This document shows, one piece after another, positions 41,301 to 49,776 of a stretch of 64,000 bases of DNA. How positions within the stretch are numbered: position 1 is the stretch's first letter; each line of letters starts with the position of its first letter. A program made the position numbers and the translations under genes. The stretch lies in the NCBI GenBank assembly GCA_003612335.1, contig RAYO01000013.1, positions 1 through 64,000 of the forward strand, in the 5' to 3' direction. The notes below the pieces were generated by a model. The model was not told where the DNA came from. It saw only the letters and a program-made list of their open reading frames with translations, and made no database searches. Origin of the DNA: a bacterium 1xD42-67 (GTDB taxonomy: Bacteria > Bacillota > Clostridia > Oscillospirales > Oscillospiraceae).

Positions 41301-42104
41301 TTATTGCCATTCGTCAAAATCGATCTTATTGGTCGAGATGGGGAGACACCGCATCATCTGCACCCTGTTGCGCACGTGCATCTTGGCGTAGACGCTCTGA
41401 AAGTGCTTTTTCACTGTATGTATGCTGATATTCAGCCGCTTCGCGATATCGTCATTGGAACAGCCCTGTACCGCCAGGTCCAGCATCTCCCCCTCCCGGA
41501 CGGTCAGGCCGTACTGGCGGCACAGCTTGTCCCGGAAGCCCTTGGCGTAGAAATAGTGGGAGTCGCCTTTCTTCGACTCGTAGGCCAGGCGGTAGGAGAG
41601 GTGCAGATGGAGCTGGTCCAGCACGAACAGGTCCCGCTCCGAGAACGCGGAGGCCGCCTCCCGGCGGTAAAGGCGCAGGAAGCCCAGCGGTTCCTCCCGA
41701 AAGGCGATACGCAGCCCCGCCGAACAGACCAGGCCGTTGGGCGCCCAAAAGGCATGGTAGATCTTGCTGTTCCCCAGGCGGCTGCCGGAGGAGCGGATGT
41801 CCTCTGTGAAGGTGCTGCGGCTGGTGCTGTAGATCGTCCAGCGGAACACATCGTCCTGCTGGGTCTGCTCCTCCCAGACCTTCAGAGCCTGGGGAGAAAG
41901 TCCATAGCCCTCCACATCTATGAAGTGGAGGGCGCCGTCCTCCGTCACGGACAGACGGGAGAAGACCGCTGCGTCATAGGGGATCAGGAACCGGATCCAC
42001 CGGTCCAGCAGCGCCCGCAGCAGATCTTCCACCTTGTAGATATAGTGCATGTTATAGGTTATCTCATTGAGCAGGATCCACTCATGCTCTTCCAAAAACG
42101 CCAT
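41301..42104 (-). CDS. LuxR-family regulator with GAF-like sensor
   Basis: The 267-aa protein has an N-terminal GAF/autoinducer-like region (about 10-175; FLIPYDAAVFSRLSVTEDGA, EEPLGFLRLYRREAASAFSE). A C-terminal LuxR/GerE helix-turn-helix follows (about 200-262; LTVREGEMLDLAVQGCSNDD, IAKRLNISIHTVKKHFQSVY). It lacks a phosphorylation domain, so a small ligand is the likely signal. Its own promoter is near-consensus (42201-42229). It precedes the nhaC-amidohydrolase operon on the same strand by about 220 bp, separated by a terminator-like hairpin, and probably controls it. Confidence 0.87.
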   Translation of the reverse strand: MAFLEEHEWILLNEITYNMHYIYKVEDLLRALLDRWIRFLIPYDAAVFSRLSVTEDGALHFIDVEGYGLSPQALKVWEEQTQQDDVFRWTIYSTSRSTFTEDIRSSGSRLGNSKIYHAFWAPNGLVCSAGLRIAFREEPLGFLRLYRREAASAFSERDLFVLDQLHLHLSYRLAYESKKGDSHYFYAKGFRDKLCRQYGLTVREGEMLDLAVQGCSNDDIAKRLNISIHTVKKHFQSVYAKMHVRNRVQMMRCLPISTNKIDFDEWQ

Positions 42105-42200
42105 CGTGCTGCCCCCCTGTCCCTCCGATCCCGCCGCGTACCGGGATATGCGGACGGCGTCCCTCTCCCAGGCGGGATGATTTGGAACGGATGATGGCCT

Positions 42201-42229
42201 AGTATACCATGGGAACAGGAGTTTTTCAA
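42201..42229 (-). promoter_or_regulatory. promoter of the LuxR-family gene
   Basis: On the minus strand TTGAAA (42229-42224) and TATACT (42206-42201) are 17 bp apart. The leader is about 90 nt. Confidence 0.8.
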
Positions 42230-42245
42230 GCTCCCCCCTGCCAGG

Positions 42246-43187
42246 TCACCTGCGGGAAGGGACGAACAGCTTCCGCTCCAGCCAGGCCAGCAGATCGTCG
42301 AGGACCTCCTGACAGTTCGTCTCATGGAGCATCTCGTGGCGGCCGCCGGGATAGAGCACCACTGTCACGTCCCTGCACCCGGCGGAGCGGAACATCCGCT
42401 CCACCTTTCTGACTCCGGCCCCCATGGCCCCCACCGGATCCCGGCTGCCGGAAAAGAAGCAGACGGGGGTATCCCGGTCCATCTTTGCCAGCTCCCTCCT
42501 GTCCGCGATGGACTGCAGGCCCTCCATCATATCCCGGAACATCCCCACTGTGGGCTTGAAGGTACACAGCGGGTCGGCCAGATAGGCGTCCACCATGGCC
42601 TCGTCCCGGCTGAGCCAGTCGGCGGAGGTGCGGTTTGGCCGGAAGGCCCTGTTATACGCCCCCAGGGCCAGGTCATACACCAGATCGCTCACATGGTCCG
42701 GCCCCCGGAGGGCACACAGGGCGCTGGTGAGGGCCCGGGCGCTGGCCACCAGCGGGGCGGGCTCCTGGCCCGTCCCGGACAGGACGGCAGCAGACACGGT
42801 CCCCGGCCAGCGGATGAGGTAGGTGCGTGTAAGGAAGGAGCCCATAGAGTGGCCCAGGATGGCATAGGGCAGTGCGGAAAACCTCTCCCCCTCCAGCTCC
42901 CGCAGGCGGCGGATGTCACCGACCACCAGGTCCCAGCCCCTCCGGGGCCCGAAATAGCCGAAGGTCCCTCCAGCAGTGAGGCCGTGGCCTAGGTGGTCCT
43001 CGCCGCAGACCAGATAGCCGTGGGAGGCCAGGAATCGGGCGGTGGAGTCGTAGCGGCCGATATGCTCCGCCACCCCGTGGACGATCTGGACCACCCCCCG
43101 GGGAGATCCCTCGGGGATCCACTCCTGGACGTGGACCGTGTGGCGGCCGTCGGAGGATGGGTAGGAAAAGTGGGACGTTTGGATCAT
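42246..43187 (-). CDS. alpha/beta hydrolase (monoacylglycerol-lipase-like)
   Basis: The 313-aa protein has the Hydrolase_4/lysophospholipase pattern: VVQIVHGVAEHIGRYDSTA (oxyanion region, about 30-50), CGEDHLGHGLTAGG, the nucleophile elbow ILGHSMGSFL (Ser about 115), Asp in FFSGSRDPVGAMG and His in GGRHEMLHETN. It likely hydrolyses a lipid or ester. I chose ATG 43187 (GAGG six nt upstream); ATG 43199 four codons earlier is possible. It stands alone and is divergent from the lar-nik operon. Confidence 0.87.
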   Translation of the reverse strand: MIQTSHFSYPSSDGRHTVHVQEWIPEGSPRGVVQIVHGVAEHIGRYDSTARFLASHGYLVCGEDHLGHGLTAGGTFGYFGPRRGWDLVVGDIRRLRELEGERFSALPYAILGHSMGSFLTRTYLIRWPGTVSAAVLSGTGQEPAPLVASARALTSALCALRGPDHVSDLVYDLALGAYNRAFRPNRTSADWLSRDEAMVDAYLADPLCTFKPTVGMFRDMMEGLQSIADRRELAKMDRDTPVCFFSGSRDPVGAMGAGVRKVERMFRSAGCRDVTVVLYPGGRHEMLHETNCQEVLDDLLAWLERKLFVPSRR

Positions 43188-43376
43188 GGTCTGCCTCATT
43201 CCCGCTCTGAGAGCGCTTTTTCCTGTAGTGTACCCCCAAATACGGGGACCGTCAAGAGACGGCGGACCAGAGGGAGCGTCCGCCGGGAGGATCGTCCCAT
43301 ATCCTCCTGTTCCCGTCAGGGGGGACACAGGGCAGACGCCCTGCACCTGGAACGCTCCCCGAAGCGGAGGAGGGCC

Positions 43377-43399
43377 GATACATTCGGAGGATATGTATC
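43377..43399. promoter_or_regulatory. inverted repeat touching the lar-nik -35 box
   Basis: GATACAT (43377-43383) and ATGTATC (43393-43399) are a perfect 7-bp inverted repeat with a 9-bp spacer, directly abutting the TTGACA box. A metal-responsive regulator is a plausible ligand. It does not match the classic NikR site spacing. Confidence 0.5.
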
Positions 43400-43428
43400 T
43401 TGACAGAAAAAATACCTGCTGGTATACT
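43400..43428 (+). promoter_or_regulatory. sigma-A promoter of the lar-nik operon
   Basis: TTGACA (43400-43405) and TATACT (43423-43428) are separated by exactly 17 bp. Transcription would start near 43435, giving a leader of about 150 nt before larE. This is the only strong promoter seen before the eight-gene operon. Confidence 0.85.
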
Positions 43429-43443
43429 ATGGGATACAGCAGG
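43415..43443. promoter_or_regulatory. inverted repeat across the lar-nik -10 box
   Basis: CCTGCTG (43415-43421) and CAGCAGG (43437-43443) are exact complements with a 15-bp spacer that contains TATACT. Extension with TATAC/GATA is partly symmetric. A repressor bound here would cover the -10 and start site. Confidence 0.5.
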
Positions 43444-43584
43444 AAGCTGTTCAAGGGGCCAGAAGGCCCCACCCCATGGAAAAGACCATCAGAGCGAGAC
43501 CGCGCCCGGCACAGAAGGCCAGGCGCATGCCAGAAGGCATGCCGTATCGGTGTGTCTTTTTTTCTATTCAGGGAGGGATCCGCT
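43435..43584 (+). other. structured 5' leader of the lar-nik operon
   Basis: The roughly 150-nt leader contains two clean hairpins with AGAA loops, GGGGCC-AGAA-GGCCCC (43456-43471) and GCATGCC-AGAA-GGCATGC (43526-43543), and a further GGC-ACAGAAG-GCC. A run of seven T lies about 30 nt before larE. It could be a riboswitch, an attenuator or a leader peptide region. I could not match it to the NiCo or cobalamin riboswitch cores. Confidence 0.4.
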
Positions 43585-44340
43585 GTGACGCTGGAACGAT
43601 TTTTTCACGAGCATCCCAAGGCCGCCCTGGCCTTCTCCGGGGGGGCGGACTCCGCCTATCTGCTGTGGGCGGGGCTCCAGGCCGGGGCCGAGGTGTGGCC
43701 CTATTTCGTCAAGACCCCATTCCAGCCCCGGTCTGAGCTGGAGGACGCATATCAGTTATGTGACCGGCTGGATGCGGATCTGATCGTGCTGGATCGGGAC
43801 ATCCTCGCCGACGAGACCGTGACCGCCAACCCGCCCGACCGCTGCTACCACTGCAAGCGGTGGATGTTCTCCAAGCTGAAACGCTATGCCGCTTCGGAGG
43901 GCTTTTCCCTGCTGTTGGACGGCACCAACGCCTCCGACGACGGCGGGGACCGCCCCGGTATGCGGGCGCTGGCCGAGCTGGAGGTCCGCTCCCCCCTGCG
44001 GGAGTGCGGCCTGACCAAAGACCGCATCCGGGCGCTGTCGAAGGAGGCGGGACTGCCCACCTGGGACAAGCCCTCTTACGCCTGCCTGGCCACCCGGATC
44101 CCCACCGGGCGGGCCATCGTCCGAGAGGACCTGGAAAAGGTGGAGCGGGGGGAGGCGGCCCTGTCCGCCCTGGGCTTCCGCGACTTCCGCCTGCGTCTGA
44201 CGGCGGGCGGAGCCAAGCTCCAGGTGCTGGAGGAGCAGTTCCCTCTGGCTCTGGAGCGGAAAAGGGACATCCTGTCTGCTCTGGAGGCGGATCTTTCGGA
44301 GATCACGCTGGACCTGCGGCCCAGGATCCCTATCGACTAA
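43585..44340 (+). CDS. larE: LarE, sulfur transferase for the nickel-pincer cofactor
   Basis: The 251-aa protein has the PP-loop ATPase motif LAFSGGADSAYLLW (about 14-27), RCYHCKRWMF (about 82-91) and the cofactor-site segment PSYACLATRIPTGRAI (about 165-180). These define LarE, which adenylates the pyridinium carboxylates made by LarB and donates sulfur to form the thiocarboxylates of the Ni-pincer nucleotide. The start is GTG 43585, 8-9 nt after GGGAGG; a longer frame would include the leader. larB follows after 12 bp. The Cys content would permit either sacrificial Cys or an Fe-S route; which one operates is not decided here. Confidence 0.92.
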   Translation: MTLERFFHEHPKAALAFSGGADSAYLLWAGLQAGAEVWPYFVKTPFQPRSELEDAYQLCDRLDADLIVLDRDILADETVTANPPDRCYHCKRWMFSKLKRYAASEGFSLLLDGTNASDDGGDRPGMRALAELEVRSPLRECGLTKDRIRALSKEAGLPTWDKPSYACLATRIPTGRAIVREDLEKVERGEAALSALGFRDFRLRLTAGGAKLQVLEEQFPLALERKRDILSALEADLSEITLDLRPRIPID

Positions 44341-44352
44341 GGAGGTCTCCCG

Positions 44353-45120
44353 ATGAGCCCTATGAACGGCCGATACGATACATTACAGCTCCTGCGCCAG
44401 GTGGCGGAGGGGTCCGTTCCTCCGGAGGAGGCCCTGCTCCAGCTGAAGCAGGAGCCCTTCCAGGACCTGGGCTACGCCAAGGTGGATCACCACCGCGGGG
44501 TGCGCCAGGGGGCGGCGGAGGTGATCTATGGGGCGGGCAAGGCCCCGGAACAGATCGCCGGGATCGCTGCCGCCATGGGAGAACGGGGCTGCCGGAACAT
44601 CCTGATCACCCGAATCTCCCAGGAGGCGGCGGAGGAGGCGGCCCGGACCGTCCCTCTGGACTACCACCCGCTCCCCCGCCTGGCCATCGCTTTTCCCGGG
44701 GAACGGAACGCCCTGGGCCACATCGTGGTGGCCACCGGCGGGACCAGCGACATGCCCGTGGCCGAAGAGGCCGCCCTCACTGCCGAGGTATTGGGCAACA
44801 AGGTCACCCGGCTGTATGATGTGGGGGTGGCCGGTCTCCACCGGCTGCTGTCCAACCTGGAGGTCCTGATGAGCGCCCGGTGCATCGTTGCCGCCGCCGG
44901 GATGGAGGGGGCGTTGGCCTCGGTCATCGGGGGGCTGGTGGACTGCCCGGTCATCGCTGTGCCCACCAGCGTGGGCTATGGGGCCAACTTCGGCGGGCTG
45001 TCCGCCCTGCTGGCCATGCTCAACTCCTGCGCCTCCGGGTGCAGCGTGGTGAATATCGACAACGGATTCGGCGCCGGCTATCTGGCAAGTATGATCAATC
45101 AAATGGAGGGGATCGGATGA
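44353..45120 (+). CDS. larB: LarB, nicotinate adenine dinucleotide carboxylase/hydrolase
   Basis: The 255-aa protein has a short helical N-terminus and a PurE-like domain (about 110-250). Key sequences are YAKVDHHRGVRQGAAEVIYG, ATGGTSDMPVAEEAALTAEV, and AAGMEGALASVIGGLVDCPV followed by PTSVGYGANFGGLSAL. LarB carboxylates nicotinic acid adenine dinucleotide and cleaves its phosphoanhydride, the first step to the pincer cofactor. AAGGAGGT precedes ATG 44353. The stop overlaps the larC start (ATGA), so LarB and LarC are translationally coupled. Confidence 0.95.
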   Translation: MSPMNGRYDTLQLLRQVAEGSVPPEEALLQLKQEPFQDLGYAKVDHHRGVRQGAAEVIYGAGKAPEQIAGIAAAMGERGCRNILITRISQEAAEEAARTVPLDYHPLPRLAIAFPGERNALGHIVVATGGTSDMPVAEEAALTAEVLGNKVTRLYDVGVAGLHRLLSNLEVLMSARCIVAAAGMEGALASVIGGLVDCPVIAVPTSVGYGANFGGLSALLAMLNSCASGCSVVNIDNGFGAGYLASMINQMEGIG

Positions 45121-46412
45121 AGACCTTATATCTAGAGTGCAGCATGGGGGCGGCGGGGGACATGCTCATGGCCGCCCTGTACGAGCTGCTGGACGAGGAT
45201 CAGAAGAAGGACTTTTTGGACACCATGAACGGCCTGGGCCTGCCCGGAGTGGAGGTGGCGCCGGTCCCCGCCAAGACCAGCGGGATCGCCGGCACCCATA
45301 TGCGGGTGACGGTCCACGGTCAGGAGGAGCATGGACACAGCCACCACCATGACCACCCCCACGAGCACGGGGATCACGTTCATGAACACGGCCATCACCA
45401 TGCGCACCACGGCCACGATCACGAGCACAGCTGCCATGGCGAGGAAGGGCACCATCACCACCACGCCGCACCGGGGCACATCGGGGAGATCATCGACGGT
45501 CTGGCCCTGCCCGACTGGGTGAAGACCAACGCCCGGGCGGTGTATGACGCCATCGCCCAGGCCGAGGCCCAGGCCCACGGCTGCCAGGTGGGAGACGTCC
45601 ACTTCCACGAGGTAGGGGCCCTGGACGCGGTGGCTGACGTGGTGGGGACGTGCTATGCCATGTACCTGCTAGATCCCGACCTGGTGACCGCCTCCCCCGT
45701 CCACGTGGGCAGCGGGACGGTGCGCTGCGCCCACGGAGTCATGCCCGTCCCCGCCCCCGCCACCGCCGCCCTGCTGAAGGGAGTGCCCATCTACGGCGGC
45801 GGGATCAAAGGGGAGCTGTGCACCCCCACCGGTGCCGCCCTGCTGAAGACCTTCGTCCAGGTGTTTGGACCCATGGTGGAGATGGGCGTGGAGAAGATCG
45901 GCTACGGCATCGGCTCCAAGGAGTTCGAGCGGGCCAACTGCGTCCGGGCCTTCTGGGGGGAGGAGGAGCCCCGGGAGTGCGGGGACGTGGCGGAGCTGGT
46001 GTGCAACATCGACGACATGACCCCCGAAGCCCTGGCCTTCGCCTGCGCCCGGCTGCTGGAGGAGGGCGCGCTGGACGTGTTCACCACCCCCGGCACCATG
46101 AAGAAGGGCCGGCCCGGCTGGGTGCTGACGGTGCTGTGCGACCCGTACCAGGAGAACGATATCATCCGGCAGATATTCGCCCACACCACCACAAACGGCC
46201 TGCGCTCCCGCTTGTCGATGAAGTATTTCCTCGATCCCAGGCAGGAACAGGTCCAGACCCCCTGGGGGCCGGTGCGGATGAAGGCGGCCCAGGGCTTCGG
46301 CGTCACCCACGTCAAGCCGGAGTTTGAGGATGTGGCCGCCCTGGCCCGGGAGCACGGGCTCCCCTATCAAACGGTGTTTGAATGTGCGATTCGTAATTTT
46401 GAGGAGAAATAG
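45117..46412 (+). CDS. larC: LarC, nickel insertion cyclometallase
   Basis: The 431-aa protein begins LYLECSMGAAGDMLMAALYE, as LarC proteins do. A His-rich stretch follows (about 68-122), with some 25 His in 55 residues plus acidic residues, suitable for binding nickel. The body has VHFHEVGALDAVADVVGTCY, GVMPVPAPATAALLKGVPIY and VCNIDDMTPEALAFACARL. LarC inserts Ni into the thiocarboxylated nucleotide using CTP. In Lactobacillus plantarum the gene is split and needs a frameshift; here one frame covers both halves. The last gene of the synthesis set, it abuts the binding-protein gene without a gap. Confidence 0.95.
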   Translation: MKTLYLECSMGAAGDMLMAALYELLDEDQKKDFLDTMNGLGLPGVEVAPVPAKTSGIAGTHMRVTVHGQEEHGHSHHHDHPHEHGDHVHEHGHHHAHHGHDHEHSCHGEEGHHHHHAAPGHIGEIIDGLALPDWVKTNARAVYDAIAQAEAQAHGCQVGDVHFHEVGALDAVADVVGTCYAMYLLDPDLVTASPVHVGSGTVRCAHGVMPVPAPATAALLKGVPIYGGGIKGELCTPTGAALLKTFVQVFGPMVEMGVEKIGYGIGSKEFERANCVRAFWGEEEPRECGDVAELVCNIDDMTPEALAFACARLLEEGALDVFTTPGTMKKGRPGWVLTVLCDPYQENDIIRQIFAHTTTNGLRSRLSMKYFLDPRQEQVQTPWGPVRMKAAQGFGVTHVKPEFEDVAALAREHGLPYQTVFECAIRNFEEK

Positions 46413-47960
46413 ATGAAACGATCTGTATTGCTGCTCCCCGTCCTGGTGGTTTCCCTCCTGGCCGGCTGTCAGCGGGGACCTGTGGGGAGCTTTTCCCCCG
46501 AGCCGGGCCATTCCAGGCCGCTGACAGTGGTCCTGCCTGTCAGCGCGGAGCCTGCGGCGGGGTTCGACCCGGCTTTTGGCTGGGGCGCAGGGGAGCATGT
46601 CCACGAGCCTCTGATACAGTCCACCCTGACGGTGACTAACCCTGATCTCACCATTGGCTATGACCTGGCCACCGGCATGGAGGTCGGCGAGGACGGCCTG
46701 ACCTGGACCGTTACCATGCGGGACGACGCAAGGTTCACCGACGGAGAAGCCCTCACCGCCGGTGATGTAGCCTTTACCTACAACACAGTGAAAAACACCA
46801 GCTCGGTGAACGATCTCACCATGCTGGACCGGGCCGAGGCCGTCGGCGACACCACCGTGGTCTTCCATATGGCCCGCCCCTTCTCCATCTGGCCCTACAC
46901 CATGGCCGCGGTGGGCATCCTCCCGGAGCACGCCTATGATCCGGCGACCTATGGCACGGCACCCATCGGCTCCGGGCGGTACATGCTAAAGCAGTGGGAC
47001 CGGGGCCAGCAGATCATTTTGGAGTACAACCCGGACTACTACGGACCCCAGCCCCGGATGGAACAGGTGACCATCCTGTTCATGGAGGAGGACGCCGCCT
47101 TCCTGGCCGTCCAGGCGGGCCAGGCCGATCTGGCCTACACCTCCGCCCCCTATGCAGGTCAGGATGTGGAGGGCTATTCCCTGCTGTCCGTCCGGACGGT
47201 GGACGACCAGGGGATCAACCTGCCTGTCCGGAACAACCCGCTGACCGCTGACCCGCTGGTCCGCCAGGCCATCAACATGGGCATCGACCGGCAGCAGATG
47301 ATCGACCACGTCCTCAGCGGCTACGGCACCCCCGCCTACAGCGTGTGCGACGGCCTGCCCTGGTACAGCCCCGTCAATGAAGTGGAGCACGACCCGGAGG
47401 GGGCCAAAGCCCTCCTGGACGAGCGGGATTGGCTCCCCGGCGCAGACGGTGTACGGACCAAGGGCGGCGTCCGGGCCGCGCTCACCATCCACTACGCCGC
47501 CGGGGATCCGGTGCGCCAGGGGATCGCTGCGGAACTTGCCAATCAGCTCCGGGAGCTGGGCATCGAGACGGACGTCAAGGGCGTGGGCTGGGACACCGCC
47601 TATGAGGACGCCCTCAGCAATCCCCTAGTCTGGGGCTGGGGAGCCCACACCCCTATGGAGCTGTACAACATCTACCACACCGCTCCCGGCTCGGACAGCG
47701 CCCTGTACTCCCCCTACGCCAACAAAAAAGCAGACGAGCTGATGGACGCCGCCCTGGCCTGCACCGATCTGGAGGAGTCTTACTCCCTGTGGCAGGCGGC
47801 CCAGGAGGAGATCGCCGGGGACGTGCCCTGGGTGTGGCTGGTGAACGTGGACCACCTGTATTGGGTCCGGGACGGCCTCCACGTGGCCGAACAGAAGATC
47901 CACCCCCACGGTCACGGGTGGTCCGTCGTCAACAACATCGACCGCTGGAGCTGGGAATGA
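46413..47960 (+). CDS. nikA: nickel/peptide-type ABC transporter binding lipoprotein
   Basis: The 515-aa protein has a lipoprotein signal (SVLLLPVLVVSLLAGC, lipid on Cys about 19) and the SBP_bac_5 fold. Motifs include PLTVVLPVSAEPAAGFDPAF, DDARFTDGEALTAGDVAFTY, LVRQAINMGIDRQQMIDHVL and LPWYSPVNEVEHDPEGAKAL. Family members bind peptides, nickel chelates or opines. Its place directly after larC (start at the base following the larC stop) makes nickel, probably as a chelate, the likely cargo. The gene name is by context. The stop overlaps the next start. Confidence 0.88.
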   Translation: MKRSVLLLPVLVVSLLAGCQRGPVGSFSPEPGHSRPLTVVLPVSAEPAAGFDPAFGWGAGEHVHEPLIQSTLTVTNPDLTIGYDLATGMEVGEDGLTWTVTMRDDARFTDGEALTAGDVAFTYNTVKNTSSVNDLTMLDRAEAVGDTTVVFHMARPFSIWPYTMAAVGILPEHAYDPATYGTAPIGSGRYMLKQWDRGQQIILEYNPDYYGPQPRMEQVTILFMEEDAAFLAVQAGQADLAYTSAPYAGQDVEGYSLLSVRTVDDQGINLPVRNNPLTADPLVRQAINMGIDRQQMIDHVLSGYGTPAYSVCDGLPWYSPVNEVEHDPEGAKALLDERDWLPGADGVRTKGGVRAALTIHYAAGDPVRQGIAAELANQLRELGIETDVKGVGWDTAYEDALSNPLVWGWGAHTPMELYNIYHTAPGSDSALYSPYANKKADELMDAALACTDLEESYSLWQAAQEEIAGDVPWVWLVNVDHLYWVRDGLHVAEQKIHPHGHGWSVVNNIDRWSWE

Positions 47961-48943
47961 GACATCGACTGGGATTCGCGGGAAAAAAACTGATCCGTAT
48001 GGCTCTCCTCCTGCTGGGGACGAGCCTGGCGGCCTTCCTGCTGATGGCAGCCTCCCCTCTGGACCCCCTGCAGACCAACATCGGGCAGGCGGCCCTGGGG
48101 AGCATGACCAGGGAACAAGTAGACAGGCTGGAGGAGTATTGGGGCACGGATACGCCGCCTATGGAGCGCTATCTGGGGTGGCTGGGGAGCGCACTGAAGG
48201 GGGACTTTGGGACATCCCTGCTCTACCGCCGGCCGGTGATGGAGGTGATCGGCCAGCGGCTGGGCAGTTCCCTGTGGCTGCTGCTCACTGCCTGGACGCT
48301 GTCCGGCGCACTTGGCTTCGTCCTGGGCCTGGCCGCTGGGGCGAATCGGGGCCGGTGGCCGGACAAGCTGGTGCGGGGCTGCTGTCTGGTCCTGTCCAGC
48401 GCCCCGGTCTTCTGGCTGGCCCTGCTGCTGCTCATGGTCTTCTCCGTGTGGCTGAAGGTCCTGCCCATCGGCCTGGCCGTCCCGATCGGGGCGGAAGCGG
48501 CCAGCGTCACCCTGGCCCAGCGGCTGCGCCACGCCCTCCTGCCCGCCCTGGCCCTGTCCATCTCCGGGATCGCCGGGATCGCGCTCCACACCCGGGAGAA
48601 GACAGCGGACGAGATGGAGCGGGACTATATCCTCTACGCCCGGGCCATGGGGGAACGGCACATCCTCCTCCGCCACGTGGTGCGCAACGTGGCCCTGCCC
48701 GCCATCACCCTCCAGTTCGCCTCCATCGGGGAGATCGTGGGGGGCTCGGTGCTGGTGGAACAGGTCTTCTCCTACCCCGGCCTGGGCCAGGCAGCGGTAT
48801 CCGCCGGGCTGGGCGGGGACATGCCACTCCTGCTGGGGATCGCGGTGGTCACCGCCGCTCTGGTCTTCGGCGGGAACCTGACCGCCGACCTGCTCTACGG
48901 AGCCATCGATCCCAGGATCCGAAGGGAGGCGGCCAAGAGATGA
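47957..48943 (+). CDS. nikB: nickel/peptide-type ABC permease, NikB-like
   Basis: The 328-aa membrane protein has six membrane segments and the type I importer layout: an N-terminal segment (MALLLLGTSLAAFLLMAA) and an extracellular loop with ALGSMTREQVDRLEEYWGTD. The EAA loop YARAMGERHILLRHVVRNVA (about 220-240) and the end VLVEQVFSYPGLGQAAVSA match NikB/DppB. It overlaps nikA by 4 bp and nikC by 4 bp (ATGA junctions), implying coupled synthesis. Confidence 0.9.
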   Translation: MRHRLGFAGKKLIRMALLLLGTSLAAFLLMAASPLDPLQTNIGQAALGSMTREQVDRLEEYWGTDTPPMERYLGWLGSALKGDFGTSLLYRRPVMEVIGQRLGSSLWLLLTAWTLSGALGFVLGLAAGANRGRWPDKLVRGCCLVLSSAPVFWLALLLLMVFSVWLKVLPIGLAVPIGAEAASVTLAQRLRHALLPALALSISGIAGIALHTREKTADEMERDYILYARAMGERHILLRHVVRNVALPAITLQFASIGEIVGGSVLVEQVFSYPGLGQAAVSAGLGGDMPLLLGIAVVTAALVFGGNLTADLLYGAIDPRIRREAAKR

Positions 48944-49764
48944 GGACATGGGACCGGCGCAGGAGCACCCTGCTCCTGCTGATCGCCGCCGGGGCGGCCC
49001 TGCTGGCTGTATCTGTGGCCGGCGGCCTCCTGACGGAACAGGCCATGGCTACCGACTTCTCTCGGCGGGACCTGGCCCCCTGCTGGGGATACCCCTTCGG
49101 CACCGACTGGATGGGCCGGGACATGCTGGCCCGCACCCTGGCGGGGCTGTCCCTCAGCATCCGGATCGGCGTCCTCACCGCCGGGATCAGCGCCGCCGTG
49201 GCTCTGATCCTGGGGACCGTCTGCGCTATCTCCGGCGGCTGGGCAGACGCCGCCGTCTCCTGGGTCATCGACCTGGTGATGGGGATCCCCCACATCCTGC
49301 TCATCATCCTGATCTCCATCGCCTGCGGCCGGGGCCTTTGGGGGGTGACGGCGGGGGTGGCTCTGAGCCACTGGACCTCCCTGGCCCGGGTGGTCCGGGG
49401 AGAGGTGCTCCAGCTGCACCAGGCCCCCTATCTGCGGATGGCACGGAAGCTGGGCGTCTCCCAGGGGAAGCTCCTCCGGCTCCACCTGCTGCCCCACCTG
49501 CTGCCCCAGCTCCTGGCAGGACTGATCCTCCAGTTCCCCCACGCCATCCTCCACGAGGCCAGCGTCACCTTTTTGGGGTTCGGCCTGTCTCCGGAGCAGC
49601 CCGCCATCGGGATCGTGCTGGAGGAGAGCATGGGCTATCTGGCCCTGGGCCGCTGGTGGCTGGCCCTGTTCCCGGGACTGTCCCTGGTGCTGGTGGTGGC
49701 CCTCTTCGCCCTGCTGGGAGAGCGGGCGCGGCTGCTGCTGTCCCCGGCCAGCGCACAAGGATAG
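48940..49764 (+). CDS. nikC: nickel/peptide-type ABC permease, NikC-like
   Basis: The 274-aa protein has the NikC/DppC features PFGTDWMGRDMLARTLAGLS (about 50-69), a central domain of five segments and an EAA-like loop APYLRMARKLGVSQGKLLRL. It ends near EASVTFLGFGLSPEQPAIGI. It forms the channel with NikB. The next gene starts after 12 bp with AAAGGAGACG before ATG 49777. Confidence 0.9.
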   Translation: MRTWDRRRSTLLLLIAAGAALLAVSVAGGLLTEQAMATDFSRRDLAPCWGYPFGTDWMGRDMLARTLAGLSLSIRIGVLTAGISAAVALILGTVCAISGGWADAAVSWVIDLVMGIPHILLIILISIACGRGLWGVTAGVALSHWTSLARVVRGEVLQLHQAPYLRMARKLGVSQGKLLRLHLLPHLLPQLLAGLILQFPHAILHEASVTFLGFGLSPEQPAIGIVLEESMGYLALGRWWLALFPGLSLVLVVALFALLGERARLLLSPASAQG

Positions 49765-49776
49765 AAAGGAGACGCG

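Noticed and set aside
43415-43443. Classic NikR operator
   Set aside because: Half-sites and spacing differ from GTATGA-N16-TCATAC; retained only as an unassigned inverted repeat.
43435-43584. NiCo or cobalamin riboswitch
   Set aside because: I could not place the conserved cores of either class; NiCo riboswitches usually control exporters. Kept only as an unassigned structured leader.
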